The notes: generated by a model not told the origin, from the letters alone. Positions 19,625 to 29,334 are shown, counted from the stretch's first letter. The stretch: 64,000 nt of DNA from Sphingomonas sp. HF-S4 (GCF_032911445.1 NZ_JAWJEJ010000002.1:558001-622000), one strand, 5' to 3'. A program made the numbers and translations.

Positions 19625-19683
19625 ATCGAAAGCGGGCCGGCCGGCCCGTCGGCGAAAAGTCCGCACTTGCCCCGAGAAGCCCG

Positions 19684-20079
19684 ATGAACCTGATGCCCCA
19701 GGCCGCCAGCCGGCCCCCTATCCACATGATCGACGCCGAAGCCGAGACGCTGACAGACCTTGCGCTCAGCGTAGAGCGCCGCATGCCGGCGGTGAGCGCG
19801 CTGCTGCTCCGCGAGGCGGAACGCGCCCGGCTGCACAGCGCCGCGAGGATGCCTGCCGACGTCATCACCATGGGATCGATGGTCGAGTTCTTCGACGACA
19901 GCAGCGGCAGCACGCGCACCGTGACGCTGGTCTATCCCAGCGAGGCCGACATCGCCAAAGGCCAGCTCTCGATCCTTACCCCGGTCGGCGCGGCGCTGAT
20001 CGGGCTTCGGGCGGGGCAATCGATCCTCTGGCCGGATCGCTGCCTCACCGTGCGCACGGTGCAGCGTCCGCCAGCGTGA
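19684..20079 (+). CDS. rnk: Rnk-type nucleoside diphosphate kinase regulator / GreA-B C-terminal domain protein
   Basis: This 131-residue protein has a short helical N-terminal part and a C-terminal GreA/GreB-like FKBP-fold domain: DVITMGSMVEFFDDSSGSTR, TVTLVYPSEADIAKGQLSILTPVGAALIGL, then GQSILW. That pattern marks Rnk, which binds RNA polymerase like a Gre factor but lacks the long coiled coil. A role in nucleotide pools and transcription is known from the family. It ends four bases from the convergent MFS gene. The ATG at 19684 is used; an internal ATG three codons later is possible. Confidence 0.82.
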   Translation: MNLMPQAASRPPIHMIDAEAETLTDLALSVERRMPAVSALLLREAERARLHSAARMPADVITMGSMVEFFDDSSGSTRTVTLVYPSEADIAKGQLSILTPVGAALIGLRAGQSILWPDRCLTVRTVQRPPA

Positions 20080-20082
20080 GAC

Positions 20083-21642
20083 CTAGAGCGGCTCCCCGGC
20101 CGCTTGGGCGCGGACTTCGCGCGAAGCCTCGGCCGCCGGGACCAGGCGGAGCGCGGCGATCGCGGCGCCCACTGCCAGGGGGAGGGTGGCGAGGAGCGAG
20201 AGGATGCCGGTCGACAGGCTGCCGGTGAGATCGGCGACGCGGCCCGCCAGATACGGGCCGAGCGCGAGGCCGATCAGCGTGGTGCCGATGAAGAAGGCGG
20301 CGGTGGCGGTGCCGCGCATGCGGGGGAGGACGAGGTCCTGCGTCGCGGCCGCGGCGGCGCCTAATGCGCAGCTCGCGAAGACCTGGGTAATCGGGAGCAT
20401 CGCGTAGAAGAGCGACTTGTCGGCGGTGGTGAAGGCGATCACCAGCGGCGGGACCGGCGCGAGGCTGCCGAACAGCACGACCAGGATGCGGCCCGAGGCC
20501 CAGCGGCGGCGCAGGCGATCGGCGGCGATCCCGCCGAGCGTCACGCCAAGGAAGCCGCCGAGGATCGCGGGGCCGCCGATCCACAGCCCCGCCTCGCGGC
20601 TGGTGACGCCGAAGACGTGCGCGGCATAGCTGGGGGCGAGCCCGGCGACGGCATAGGACAGGAAGGCATTGAGGCCGTAGGCGAGGACGACCGCGAGGAA
20701 GGCGGGCGTGCCGAGGATCAGTTTGAAGGTGGGCGCGTCGCGGTGGCGCAGCGCCGCCGACCAGCTGTACACGGCGTAGACGCCGATGCCGACCGCGAGC
20801 CATTGCGGGACCGGCTCGCCGAGGCGGAGCAACGCGGCGATCGCACCGGCGACCAATGCGAGGACGGCGAGGTTGCGGAGCAGCGCGGTCGCGCCGTTGC
20901 GCGCGGCACCGATCAGCGTGAGCGGCGGGAGGATGGTCAGCAGGTCTTCGAGGAAACTCTTGAACGGTGCAGGGTGCGGCGGCGCCTTGAGACCCTCGGA
21001 GAGCCCGCGCATCGGCTCGCGCAAGGTGAGCACCCACAAAGCGAGGACGAGGCCCGGCAGGCCGACCGCCATGAACGCCGCCTGCCAGCCGACCAGCCCG
21101 AACGGGCCGCCGCCAGGATAAGCGGCGTTCCACCAGTCGACGATTGCGCCGCCGAGGAACAGCGAGAAGCCGCCGCCGAAATAGATGCCCCCCGAATAGA
21201 TGGCGAGCGCGGTGGCGCGCTGGCGGCGGGGAAACCAGTCCGAGATCAGCGAATAGGCCGAAGGGCCGGCGCTCGCCTCGCCCACCCCGACGCCGATACG
21301 CGCCGCGGCGAGGTGCAGGCCGTTGCGCGAGAGGCCGGAGAGCGCGGTCATCGTCGACCAGAGCGCGAGCCCGATCGTCATCAGCCGCACGCGGTGCCAG
21401 CTGTCGGCGAGGCGGCCCAAGGGAATCCCGAAAAGCGCGTAGAACACGCCGAACGCGGTGCCGTAGAGAAAGCCGATATCGGCATGACTGAGCCCCAGAT
21501 CGGCGCGGATGTGCGGGGCGAGGATCGTCAGGATCTGGCGATCGATGAAATTCAGCGCATAGACGAGGAACAGGACGGTGAGGACATACCAAGCATAGGG
21601 ACCGGCCTTGCGATCGGCCACCGGCGCGTGCGTGCTCGCCAT
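20083..21642 (-). CDS. Major facilitator superfamily transporter
   Basis: This 519-residue inner-membrane protein has about 12 hydrophobic segments. It carries the N-terminal MFS signature NFIDRQILTILAPHIRADLG and GIPLGRLADSWHRVRLMTIG between helices 2 and 3. GVGVGEASAGPSAYSLISDWFPRRQRATAL matches the spinster-like group common in sphingomonads. A long central loop (around residues 215-270) includes a hydrophobic insertion. The substrate is unknown. The gene is convergent with rnk, with three bases between the stops. Confidence 0.85.
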   Translation of the reverse strand: MASTHAPVADRKAGPYAWYVLTVLFLVYALNFIDRQILTILAPHIRADLGLSHADIGFLYGTAFGVFYALFGIPLGRLADSWHRVRLMTIGLALWSTMTALSGLSRNGLHLAAARIGVGVGEASAGPSAYSLISDWFPRRQRATALAIYSGGIYFGGGFSLFLGGAIVDWWNAAYPGGGPFGLVGWQAAFMAVGLPGLVLALWVLTLREPMRGLSEGLKAPPHPAPFKSFLEDLLTILPPLTLIGAARNGATALLRNLAVLALVAGAIAALLRLGEPVPQWLAVGIGVYAVYSWSAALRHRDAPTFKLILGTPAFLAVVLAYGLNAFLSYAVAGLAPSYAAHVFGVTSREAGLWIGGPAILGGFLGVTLGGIAADRLRRRWASGRILVVLFGSLAPVPPLVIAFTTADKSLFYAMLPITQVFASCALGAAAAATQDLVLPRMRGTATAAFFIGTTLIGLALGPYLAGRVADLTGSLSTGILSLLATLPLAVGAAIAALRLVPAAEASREVRAQAAGEPL

Positions 21643-22025
21643 CGATTTTCTCCCCGTGCCGGGCCGCGTGCGCGACCTCGTCCAGCGAGGCTAGCAGAGC
21701 ATACCGGGTTTACGAAACGGGAATCGCGGCCATCGCCTGGTGCGGGGGCAGCCGAGAGTGCTGCGCGGCGTTCGACGATCGAGTCGATCCGCAGAGGCGG
21801 GACATGGTATCTGCTCGCAGGGCCGGGGGAGCAGTGGGCCTATCGGCTCGCCATCCGCGAGGCGCGTGCGACCGACCAACGGTTCGACCAGCCTGCAGGG
21901 TTCGATGCTGCGGCCGGCGGCGTGAGGATTGGACGTTAGCACTCCTGGCTGCTTCCACGCGCTCCTTGCAACAGGAGCACGCTGCATTCGGATGGTCGTC
22001 GTTCCGAACTGAATGGCGGTTCGAG
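21643..22025. other. Intergenic stretch with no convincing gene
   Basis: The 383 bases upstream of the MFS start contain several open frames on both strands, but all give Arg/Pro/Ser-rich low-complexity peptides with no ribosome site. The MFS promoter should be here; no strong box was identified. Confidence 0.5.
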
Positions 22026-22178
22026 CTAGCGGCCACCCTCGGCCATCAGGCGCTCATAGCGTTCGGCCATGACGAGATGGGCGTGGCGGGCGGCGGGGTG
22101 TTGCTGGCGGCGTGCAGCTTCACGCTCGCGGTGGGCGCGATGCTGGAAATAGGCCGACTCAGGCGTTCGCGTCTCCAT
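22026..22178 (-). CDS. Small basic protein, 50 residues
   Basis: The peptide begins METRTPESAYFQHRAHRERE and continues AARRQQHPAARHAHLVMAER, then YERLMAEGGR. The pattern of an aromatic YF, an RAxxE run and HPAARxAHLxxAxxYxxRL is seen in small conserved proteins of alphaproteobacteria. A CAGGGG ribosome site lies close upstream of the ATG. It is predicted to be one long amphipathic helix. Function is unknown. It is easily missed because of its length. Confidence 0.55.
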   Translation of the reverse strand: METRTPESAYFQHRAHREREAARRQQHPAARHAHLVMAERYERLMAEGGR

Positions 22179-22244
22179 CGCCCCTGAAAAGTGCCACAAT
22201 CGCCTGGGGTTACAAGCGCAAATATGCCCATTTCGGGAGTCGTT

Positions 22245-22436
22245 TCAGCGGGTATGGTCCGGCTCGATGCGGCCAGCGCGCAGCCCCGAGGCGGCGTCGG
22301 CTTCGTCGATTGCGCGTAGCAGATCCTCGAATTTCCCGTCGTCCGATACCGGGAAGCAGCGGCTGAAGCCGCTTCCCAGCCGTTCGAGGTCGCGGTTCGT
22401 CAGCAAGCCGACCGCGACGATATTCTCCTGCGCCAA
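22245..22436 (-). CDS. Small conserved hypothetical protein, about 63 residues
   Basis: The frame reads (W)ALAQENIVAVGLLTNRDLER, then LGSGFSRCFPVSDDGKFEDL and LRAIDEADAASG. The composition is clearly protein-like and the frame is open for about 13 more codons upstream. No ATG is available; the likely start is the TTG at 22436, or a rare codon upstream. The text resembles short sphingomonad proteins of unknown role. Start position is uncertain. Confidence 0.5.
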   Translation of the reverse strand: MAQENIVAVGLLTNRDLERLGSGFSRCFPVSDDGKFEDLLRAIDEADAASGLRAGRIEPDHTR

Positions 22437-22508
22437 TGCCCAAACTCCGGCGAAACCACGTGTTGCTCTAACGTAAATTAAGCGTGTTTGTGCCCGCGCT
22501 TCGTCGAT

Positions 22509-23819
22509 TTAGCGCTTCAATATGTCGAGCGCGGCGGCGGTCATCGCTTCTGTGGCGGTGCCGATCACCGATTCGGCCTCGGGCGCCCAGAACGGGCTGT
22601 GGAGCGAGGGAAGGGTTTCCTTGCCTGCCTGCGCGGCGTCCCACTTCGCCCTCGGCACACCGCCGACCCAAAAGATCATGCTCTGGATCGTCTTGTCGGC
22701 GAGGTAGAAGCGGCCGAAATCCTCGCCGCCCATCACCGCGGGGGTCTCGACGACGCGGTCCTTCCCGAAGCGGGCGGTCCACAAGGTATTCAGGCGGCCG
22801 GTGAGCGGCTCGGTGTTGAAAGTCGAGGGGGTGCCTTCGTTGCGGACGGTGACGACGGGCATGCGATCCTCGGGCATTCCTGCGGCGACTGCCTCGCCCT
22901 TGGCGATACGCGCGATGCCGTCGAGCAGCTTTTTCCGGACTTCGGGCGTGTAGCTGCGCACAGTGAGCAGCATCGTCGCTTCCTTGGGGATGATGTTGTG
23001 CGTCGCGCCGCCCTGGAAGCTGCCGACGGTGACCACGGCCGAATCCTGCGGGTCGATCTCGCGGCTGACCAGCGTCTGGAGCGTGGTGACGATCCGCGCG
23101 GCGAGGACGATCGGGTCGCGCGTGGTGTGCGGATAGGCGCCGTGCCCGCCGACCCCGGGCACCTTGATATCGACCGAATCGACATTGGCGAGCGCATAGC
23201 CCGAGCGGACGCCGATAGTGCCCGCGGGGAGCGTCGCGGCGTCGTGGAAGGCCAATGCGAATTGGGGCTTGGGGAAGCGCGTGAACAGCCCGTCCTCGAG
23301 CATCATGCGGGCGCCCATGCCGCGTTCCTCGGCAGGCTGGGCAATCATCACCAGCGTGCCCTTCCACCGGGCCTTCATCGCCGCCAGGTTGCGCAGCGTG
23401 CCGATCCATGAGGCCATGTGGGTGTCGTGGCCGCAAGCGTGCATCACCCCGGTCTCCTGGCCCTCGTCGGTGGTGGCGCGAACCTTGGAGGCGAAGGGAA
23501 GGCCGGTGTCCTCGGCGACCGGCAGGCCGTCCATGTCGGCGCGGATCAGCAGGACGGGGCCGGGACCGTTCTCCAGCACGGCGACGACTCCGGTGCCGCC
23601 GACCTTCTCGGTAACGGTGAACCCGGCCTTTCGCGCCTCGGCGGCCAGCTTGGCGGCGGTCTTGACCTCATGGAGGCTGAGCTCGGGATTGGCGTGGAAG
23701 TCGCGGTAGAATTCGAGGAGCTGCGGGAGCGCTGCTTGGGTGGCATCGCGGACCGGGTCGGCGGCGCTGGCGGGGGCGGCGAGGGTCATGGCGAGGGCTG
23801 CCGTGAGGAGCGTTTGCAT
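22509..23819 (-). CDS. M20 family amidohydrolase, secreted
   Basis: This 436-residue zinc metallohydrolase of the M20D/hippurate-hydrolase type has a Sec signal (MQTLLTAALAMTLAAPASAA). The catalytic landmarks are visible: RADMDGLPVAEDTGLPFAS, the MHACGHDTHMA motif with Cys and His metal ligands, AQPAEERGMGARMM with the Glu pair, and VMGGEDFGRF near the end. The dimerisation insert lies around residues 195-310 (DIKVPGVGGHGAYPHTTRDP). It probably hydrolyses N-acyl amino acids or peptides in the periplasm. The exact substrate is unknown. Confidence 0.9.
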   Translation of the reverse strand: MQTLLTAALAMTLAAPASAADPVRDATQAALPQLLEFYRDFHANPELSLHEVKTAAKLAAEARKAGFTVTEKVGGTGVVAVLENGPGPVLLIRADMDGLPVAEDTGLPFASKVRATTDEGQETGVMHACGHDTHMASWIGTLRNLAAMKARWKGTLVMIAQPAEERGMGARMMLEDGLFTRFPKPQFALAFHDAATLPAGTIGVRSGYALANVDSVDIKVPGVGGHGAYPHTTRDPIVLAARIVTTLQTLVSREIDPQDSAVVTVGSFQGGATHNIIPKEATMLLTVRSYTPEVRKKLLDGIARIAKGEAVAAGMPEDRMPVVTVRNEGTPSTFNTEPLTGRLNTLWTARFGKDRVVETPAVMGGEDFGRFYLADKTIQSMIFWVGGVPRAKWDAAQAGKETLPSLHSPFWAPEAESVIGTATEAMTAAALDILKR

Positions 23820-23921
23820 GGGGGCAGGGTAGCGGGGGCGGTGGGATTGTCGAGAGGGGTGACGTGCCTCCGCCCCGCTGGGTCTGCCACCTCCCCCGCG
23901 GATTCGAGGGAGGGTGGTCGC

Positions 23922-26795
23922 TCAGCCCCCCGCCTTGGCATCGGGCCGGGGCAGCACCACCATCGACCAGTCGCGGTCCGGGCGGAGATATTTCTGCGCG
24001 AGTGCCTGGACCTCGACCGGTGTGGTCAGCGCGACATCACGCGCGAGCGTATCGACCGAGCTGATCCGCGCCGGATCGTAGCTGCCGCCCTCGACCAGCC
24101 GCATCCAGAACATGTTGCCGCTCGATTGGCGCAGCAGCGTCTGCTTGATCGGTGCCAGCGCGCGGTTGAGCTCGTCGGCGTCGACCGGCTTGGCCACCAA
24201 GTCCGCAGCGATCTCGCGGGCGAGGGTGAAGAAGAAGTCGGTCTTGTCGGGCGCGACCATGCCGAGCGCGATCAGCTTGCCGCCGGCGCTGAGGCCTAGC
24301 GGCCACTGGCTGGCGACGTTGGGCGAATAGCTGACGCCGGCACGGCTGCGCAGTTGATCGATCATCCGATCGCGGAAGATCGCGGCGAGCACTTCGAGCT
24401 TGCGGCTCTCGGTGATGCCGGCGCTGCCCGCGCCCGTGGGCCATGCGATTACCGCCGCGGCCTGATCGGGCTTGCCGCTATGGGTGCGCACCACCGGCTT
24501 GTCGACATGCGCGGGGAAGGTGATCGGCGGCACCGGCGCGGTGCTCGCCGCGCGCGGTTTCATCGCGCCGAAGGTGGCGGCGACCGCCTGGACCGTCGCG
24601 TCCGAATCCATGTCGCCGAACACTTCGACTTCGATCGGGCCGCTGGCGAGCAGTGGCTCCCAGAGCTTGCGGAAGCTCGCCGGCGTCGTCGCCTCGATCG
24701 TCTCGCGCTCGGGGATGCCCCAGCGCGGATCGCCCGAATGGAGCAGCTTTTCGAGATCGCGGCCGAGCACCGCATCAGGCGACGAATCGAGCCCCGCATA
24801 GCCCGAGAGCACCGCGGTCTTGGCGCGGGTGATCGGGTTCGGATCCCAGGCTGGCGCGGTGAGCTTGGCGGCGAACAGGCGAAGCTGATCGGGCAGGTCG
24901 GCCTTGTTGGTCTGGCCGCCCAGGCGGAAGGCATCGGCCGCGATGTCGAAATCGAAGCCCATCTGGCGATTGCCGATCAGCGCGTCGAGCTCTTCCTGGC
25001 CGAACTTGCCGATGCCGCTGGCGAGCAGCGCCATCTCGCCGGCCCAGCCTGGGCTAGGCTGCGCTGGCAACGCGTTCAGCCCGCCGCCAAAGCGGACATT
25101 GACATAGACCTTGCCGACTTCGCTCGAATCCTTGCGCATCAGCAGGTTGACGCCGTTGGCGAAGACGACCTTCTCGATCTCCAGCTCGGGGAGCACCGGC
25201 GTGCGGCTGACCACCTTGCCCGGCGCGCCGAGCTTGGGGAACTGGGCGAAGCTGACATTGCCGAGCGCCTTGCGCTTGCCGACGGTGCCGACCGCGTCCG
25301 AGGCGAGCGCGGCGGTGACCTTGGTCACCAGCTGGGGATCGGGCGTGTGGGTATTGACGAGCGCGCGCACCGCAGTGCCTTCGAACACCCGCTTGGCGGC
25401 CGCCTGGACCGTCGCGGGAGTGAACATCCTTGCCTTCACCGCCGTCTCGAAGATGTCGAGCGAAGCCTGGGGCGTGGTCACGGTTTCGTTGATATCGACG
25501 GCCTCGACCAGATCGTCGGCGAGCTTCATCCCCGATTCGACCGGCGCGGTGGAGATGCGCTGCTGCATCGACGAGCGGATCTCGGCGAGCTCGCGATCGA
25601 TCTCGGCCTGGGTCGGCGCGGCGTTCTGCGCGTCGGCGATGACCCCGCGCACGTCGCGCAGCGCGGTCTCCCAATCGGCACCGACGGGCATGACGTTGAC
25701 CGTGGTGATGTTGGCCGAGCGACCGACGTCGCTGAGATCGGCGCCGGCCCCTACGAAGCTGCCGCCCGAGCGCGCGCGGGTTTCGAGGCGGCGGTTGATG
25801 ATGCGGATCGCGACGAGGTCGATCATCCGCTTCTGGTTGAAGATCACCGTGTCGCTGAACACCGTCCAGGGGCGGACGATCGTCATCATCGCGAGCGGCG
25901 GCACCGCGGGCTCGACGATGCTGGCGGCGACGGGATTGCCTTCGGCGACGGGCTTGCCGAAATCGGGGCTCTTGGGCGCGGCGCCCTTGCCCTGCCATGT
26001 GCCGAAATGCTTCTGGACCATCGCTTCGAGCGTGGCGGGATCGACGTCGCCGATCGCGATCACCACGGCGCGATCGGGGCGATACCAGCGATTGTGGAAG
26101 GCGAGCACGCTCTCGGGCGTGGCGCCGGTGAGCGCCGCGGTGGTGCCGATCGGCTTGCGGTTGGCGAGCGGCTGGCCGGCGAACATCAGCCCGAGCATAG
26201 CATCCTGCATCCGCTCCTGCGCGCCGGGCTGTTCGCGCGCCTCGGCGAGCACGACCGGGCGCTCGGCGTCGAGCGATGCCTGGGTGATCGCGGGGGCGGC
26301 CATCATGCCGGCGAGGATCTTGAAGCTTTCGTCGATCCCGGCCGGCGTCGCGGTGGGCAGATCGAGCTTGTAGACGGTCTGGGTAAAGGTGGTGCTGGCG
26401 TTCGAATCCGAGCCGAAGGTCACGCCGAGCCGCTGCCAGATCCGCTTCGATTCGCCATCCGGAACGAAGGTCGAGCCGCGGAACGAGAGATGCTCGAGCA
26501 AGTGCGCGAAGCCGCGCTCGCTTTCCTGCTCCATCAACGAACCCGCATCGATCCGCACGCGGACCGAGACCTGGCCGGGGGGCACGCCGTTCTTGCGCAC
26601 CGCATAGCGCAGGCCGTTGGAGAGCCGCCCGAACTTCCAGGCTTCGTCATGGACAAGGTCGCTGCCCTTGTAGAGCCAGGGATCCTCCGCCGTCTGGACC
26701 GGGCGCGGCGCCGTCTGCGCGTAGACCGGGGCGACCGGGACGAGCGTGGAGAGAGCAATGGAGGCGAGGAGCGGCGACCGCAGGAAACGAAGCAT
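23922..26795 (-). CDS. M16 family zinc peptidase (pitrilysin/PqqL-like)
   Basis: This 957-residue secreted protease (signal MLRFLRSPLLASIALSTLVP) has two M16 halves. The first half holds the inverted zinc motif HLLEH (His98, Glu101, His102), with SFRGSTF following. The second half (around 500-950) lacks the zinc motif, as usual for PqqL-like proteins, and contains GGGLNALPAQPSPGWAGEMA and RSRAGVSYSP. Such proteins degrade small peptides in the periplasm. It is transcribed towards the M20 gene and follows rnhB on the same strand with a 69-base gap. Confidence 0.88.
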   Translation of the reverse strand: MLRFLRSPLLASIALSTLVPVAPVYAQTAPRPVQTAEDPWLYKGSDLVHDEAWKFGRLSNGLRYAVRKNGVPPGQVSVRVRIDAGSLMEQESERGFAHLLEHLSFRGSTFVPDGESKRIWQRLGVTFGSDSNASTTFTQTVYKLDLPTATPAGIDESFKILAGMMAAPAITQASLDAERPVVLAEAREQPGAQERMQDAMLGLMFAGQPLANRKPIGTTAALTGATPESVLAFHNRWYRPDRAVVIAIGDVDPATLEAMVQKHFGTWQGKGAAPKSPDFGKPVAEGNPVAASIVEPAVPPLAMMTIVRPWTVFSDTVIFNQKRMIDLVAIRIINRRLETRARSGGSFVGAGADLSDVGRSANITTVNVMPVGADWETALRDVRGVIADAQNAAPTQAEIDRELAEIRSSMQQRISTAPVESGMKLADDLVEAVDINETVTTPQASLDIFETAVKARMFTPATVQAAAKRVFEGTAVRALVNTHTPDPQLVTKVTAALASDAVGTVGKRKALGNVSFAQFPKLGAPGKVVSRTPVLPELEIEKVVFANGVNLLMRKDSSEVGKVYVNVRFGGGLNALPAQPSPGWAGEMALLASGIGKFGQEELDALIGNRQMGFDFDIAADAFRLGGQTNKADLPDQLRLFAAKLTAPAWDPNPITRAKTAVLSGYAGLDSSPDAVLGRDLEKLLHSGDPRWGIPERETIEATTPASFRKLWEPLLASGPIEVEVFGDMDSDATVQAVAATFGAMKPRAASTAPVPPITFPAHVDKPVVRTHSGKPDQAAAVIAWPTGAGSAGITESRKLEVLAAIFRDRMIDQLRSRAGVSYSPNVASQWPLGLSAGGKLIALGMVAPDKTDFFFTLAREIAADLVAKPVDADELNRALAPIKQTLLRQSSGNMFWMRLVEGGSYDPARISSVDTLARDVALTTPVEVQALAQKYLRPDRDWSMVVLPRPDAKAGG

Positions 26796-26864
26796 GGATC
26801 CCCATCTAATGGCGAAACACCGCGCTTGCCACCGCCTACCTTTCGCGCAGGTGTACGGCCTCGA

Positions 26865-27506
26865 TTATTCGGCGGCGATACGCGGCCCGAAATCGAAATG
26901 CGCCTGTGCGACGGGGGCGAAGCTGCGGCGGTGATGCGGCGTGGGGCCGAGCGTGCGCAGCGCTTCCTGGTGGACCCGGGCGGCATAGCCCTTGTTGCTC
27001 GCCCAGCCATAGCCCGGGTGGAGCGCGTCGAGCTCGGCCATCATGCAGTCGCGGCGATGCTTGGCGACGATCGAGGCGGCGGCGATCGACAGGCACAAGG
27101 CGTCGCCGCCGATCACGGCGTGGCTCTGATGCGCCCAATCGGGGCAGCGATTGCCGTCGACCAGCACGAAGGCGGGGACGAAGCCGAGCGCCTCGACTGC
27201 GCGCGTCATCGCTAGCATCGTCGCCCAGAGGATGTTGAGGCTGTCGATTTCCTCGACGCTGGCGATGCCGAGGCCGACCTTGGCGCATTTCAGCAGCTCC
27301 TCGCACAGCCGCTCGCGCTTGGCGGCGGTGAGCGCCTTCGAATCGTCGATGCCCTCGGGAATGCCCTTGGGATCGAGCACAACCGCGGCGGCGACGACCG
27401 GGCCGGCGAGCGGGCCCCGGCCCGCCTCGTCGACGCCGGCGACTAGCCCCTTGTGGAGGCGCTGGTATTTCCGCTCGAACTTGAGGTGCGGCCCGGACTT
27501 AAGCAT
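26865..27506 (-). CDS. rnhB: Ribonuclease HII
   Basis: This 213-residue enzyme removes ribonucleotides from DNA. The metal-binding acids are visible in [15 protein letters not shown] (Asp26, Glu27), in AFVLVDGNR (Asp) and in the C-terminal [13 protein letters not shown] region. [14 protein letters not shown] is also diagnostic. The ATG at 27506 lies 8 bases inside the 3' end of the upstream thiD-VOC gene, so the two are co-translated. Confidence 0.94.
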   Translation of the reverse strand: MLKSGPHLKFERKYQRLHKGLVAGVDEAGRGPLAGPVVAAAVVLDPKGIPEGIDDSKALTAAKRERLCEELLKCAKVGLGIASVEEIDSLNILWATMLAMTRAVEALGFVPAFVLVDGNRCPDWAHQSHAVIGGDALCLSIAAASIVAKHRRDCMMAELDALHPGYGWASNKGYAARVHQEALRTLGPTPHHRRSFAPVAQAHFDFGPRIAAE

Positions 27507-28656
27507 CGTCGAGGCGCCATGGCGGAAAGCGACGCATCTCGCCAGCCTGGTAGAGACGGATCGCGTTGCCCGCGGGATCGCGGAGGCGCGCTTCGCGCCA
27601 GCCCCAGGGCTCGTCCTTGGGCTCGGCCTCGAACTTGACGCCCTGTTGCTGGAGATAGGCGACCGTCACGTCGAGGTCGCCGCATTCGAAGTAGGCGACC
27701 GGGGCAGTGTAGCCCTCGTCGGTGGCGATCGAGAAGGTGGCGCCGCCCTCGGTCTCGAACCGGGCATAGCGCGGGCTGGCGCGGACGACCTGGCGCAGGC
27801 CGAGCAGGCGATAGAAGCGCTCGGATGCCGCGAGATCCTTGGCCGGCACGGTCACCTGGTTGAGCATCGGCTCGAAGAAGCTCATGTTGAGATCGAGCCG
27901 CACTGCCTGCTGCGCCATCGGGCCGTGGCCGCGGCCGAGTTCGGGGGCTGCGCGCATCGCGATGCGGACGAAGCGGCGCGCGCGGGCGATGGCTTCGGGC
28001 AGATCCCATTCCTGGGCGAGCCCGCAGGCGATCGCCGAGGACAAGGTGCAGCCGGTGCCGTGCGTCGCCTGCGTGTCGATTCGCGGATCGCTCCATTCTA
28101 TCTCGGGGGGGTCGTCGGGATTGGCCGAATAGAGCCGGTCGGTGACCTGGGGGCCGGCGGCGTGCCCGCCCTTGACCAGCACCGCGCAGCCGTGCGCCGC
28201 TGTCAATTCCTGCGGATCGCGCCCCAGCGTCTCGAGCTCGGGGAGGTTGGGAGTAACCACGGTGGCGCAGTCCATCAGCCGCTCGAACGCGGCGATCGTC
28301 GCCTCGTCAGCGAGCCGGCTGCCGCTGGTCGCGACCATGACCGGGTCGAACACCACCGGCACGCCTGGCAGTTCGGCGAGCGTCTCGGCGACCGCGACGG
28401 CGGTGCGCGCCGATCCGATCATGCCGATCTTGACCGCATCGACGCCGATGTCGCGGACTACCGCTTCGATCTGGGCGAGGACCATGTCGGTCGGCACCGG
28501 ATGAACGCCGGTGACCCCGAGCGTGTTCTGCGCGGTGATCGCAGTGATCGCCGTCATCGCATGGCCGCCGAGCATCGTGACGGTCTTGATATCGGCCTGG
28601 ATGCCCGCGCCGCCGCCCGAGTCCGAACCGGCAATGATCAGGATACGCGGTGTCAC
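27499..28656 (-). CDS. thiD: ThiD (HMP/HMP-P kinase) fused to a C-terminal VOC domain
   Basis: This 385-residue two-domain protein begins with a complete ThiD (about residues 1-265): [48 protein letters not shown] and the anion-hole motif [17 protein letters not shown]. ThiD phosphorylates hydroxymethylpyrimidine twice in thiamine synthesis. From about residue 265 a VOC fold follows ([20 protein letters not shown], ending [20 protein letters not shown]). Plain ThiD is about 265 residues. The VOC part retains DPAGN and could bind a ligand or be a stand-alone lyase. The start is GTG at 28656. No frameshift is visible in the joint. Both partners are readable in one frame. Confidence 0.86.
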   Translation of the reverse strand: MTPRILIIAGSDSGGGAGIQADIKTVTMLGGHAMTAITAITAQNTLGVTGVHPVPTDMVLAQIEAVVRDIGVDAVKIGMIGSARTAVAVAETLAELPGVPVVFDPVMVATSGSRLADEATIAAFERLMDCATVVTPNLPELETLGRDPQELTAAHGCAVLVKGGHAAGPQVTDRLYSANPDDPPEIEWSDPRIDTQATHGTGCTLSSAIACGLAQEWDLPEAIARARRFVRIAMRAAPELGRGHGPMAQQAVRLDLNMSFFEPMLNQVTVPAKDLAASERFYRLLGLRQVVRASPRYARFETEGGATFSIATDEGYTAPVAYFECGDLDVTVAYLQQQGVKFEAEPKDEPWGWREARLRDPAGNAIRLYQAGEMRRFPPWRLDDA

Positions 28657-28660
28657 GGGT

Positions 28661-28885
28661 TCATCCCTTGAACTTGCGCTGGGTGCTCGCCGGATGGCGT
28701 TCGAGCAGATCGCCCGCTCGCGTGGGCCGATCCATCAGCTCGCCGCCGCAATTGGGGCAATGGTCGTCGGCCGCCTCGGCGCACGCGGCGCACCAGGTGC
28801 ATTCGAACGAGCAGATGAACGCGCCGGGCGCGTTGGGCGGAAGATCGGTGCCGCAGCGTTCGCAATCGGGGCGCATTTCGAGCAT
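28661..28885 (-). CDS. DUF1272 zinc-ribbon protein
   Basis: This 74-residue protein begins MLEMRPDCERCGTDLPPNAP and includes CSFECTWCAACAEA and CPNCGGEL. It has four CxxC-type pairs suited to binding one or two zincs. The arrangement CERC...CSFECTWC...CPNCGG is diagnostic of DUF1272. Function is unknown. It sits between ohrR and thiD on the same strand, 4 bases from thiD and 8 bases from ohrR, so the three may share a transcript. Confidence 0.85.
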   Translation of the reverse strand: MLEMRPDCERCGTDLPPNAPGAFICSFECTWCAACAEAADDHCPNCGGELMDRPTRAGDLLERHPASTQRKFKG

Positions 28886-28893
28886 GCGGCTTC

Positions 28894-29334
28894 CTAGTCC
28901 CGTTCGGCAGGCGTCCGCAACGCGTTCCACAGCGCCTTGACCTGCAAATTGAGCGCGCCGAGCTGCGCGCCGGTCATCCCCGATCGCGCCGCCAGCGTTT
29001 CGGCGAGGCACGCGCACTGCTCGCGCATCGCTTTCCCGCGCGCAGTCAAGTGAACGTGCACCTGCCGCTCATCCTGCGGATTGCGCCCGCGCGCGACGAA
29101 ACCGGCGGTTTCGAGCCGCTTGACCAGCGGCGTCACCGTGCTCGATTCGAGCGCAAGCCGCTCGGCGATCGCGCCGATCGTGCGCCCGTCCTCCTCCCAC
29201 AGTGCATGGAGGACGAGATATTGGGGATAGGTGATGCCGAGCTGGTCGAGAATCGGCTTGTAGGCGCGGTTGATCGCCATGCTGGTCGCATAGAGCGAGA
29301 AGCAAAGCTGATCGTCGAGCGGGGCAGCAGGCAT
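28894..29334 (-). CDS. ohrR: Organic-hydroperoxide-sensing MarR repressor OhrR
   Basis: This 146-residue MarR protein has the reactive N-terminal Cys11 in DDQLCFSLYATS, the sensing position of OhrR, and the winged-helix core PQYLVLHALWEEDGRTIGAI, ESSTVTPLVKRLETAGFV and RNPQDERQVHVHLTARGKAM. A second Cys pair (CAC near residue 107) may serve as resolving residue. It is divergent from ohr, with two copies of a TATCGCGATA palindrome between them. Peroxide oxidation of the Cys is known to release the DNA in this family. Confidence 0.92.
   Translation of the reverse strand: MPAAPLDDQLCFSLYATSMAINRAYKPILDQLGITYPQYLVLHALWEEDGRTIGAIAERLALESSTVTPLVKRLETAGFVARGRNPQDERQVHVHLTARGKAMREQCACLAETLAARSGMTGAQLGALNLQVKALWNALRTPAERD

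Noticed and set aside
21710..22036. A 108-codon minus-strand frame upstream of the MFS gene
   Set aside because: Low-complexity Arg/Ser/Pro peptide with no ribosome site.
24354..27215. A 953-codon plus-strand frame opposite the M16 and rnhB genes
   Set aside because: Antisense artefact; His/Asp/Arg-rich low-complexity translation.
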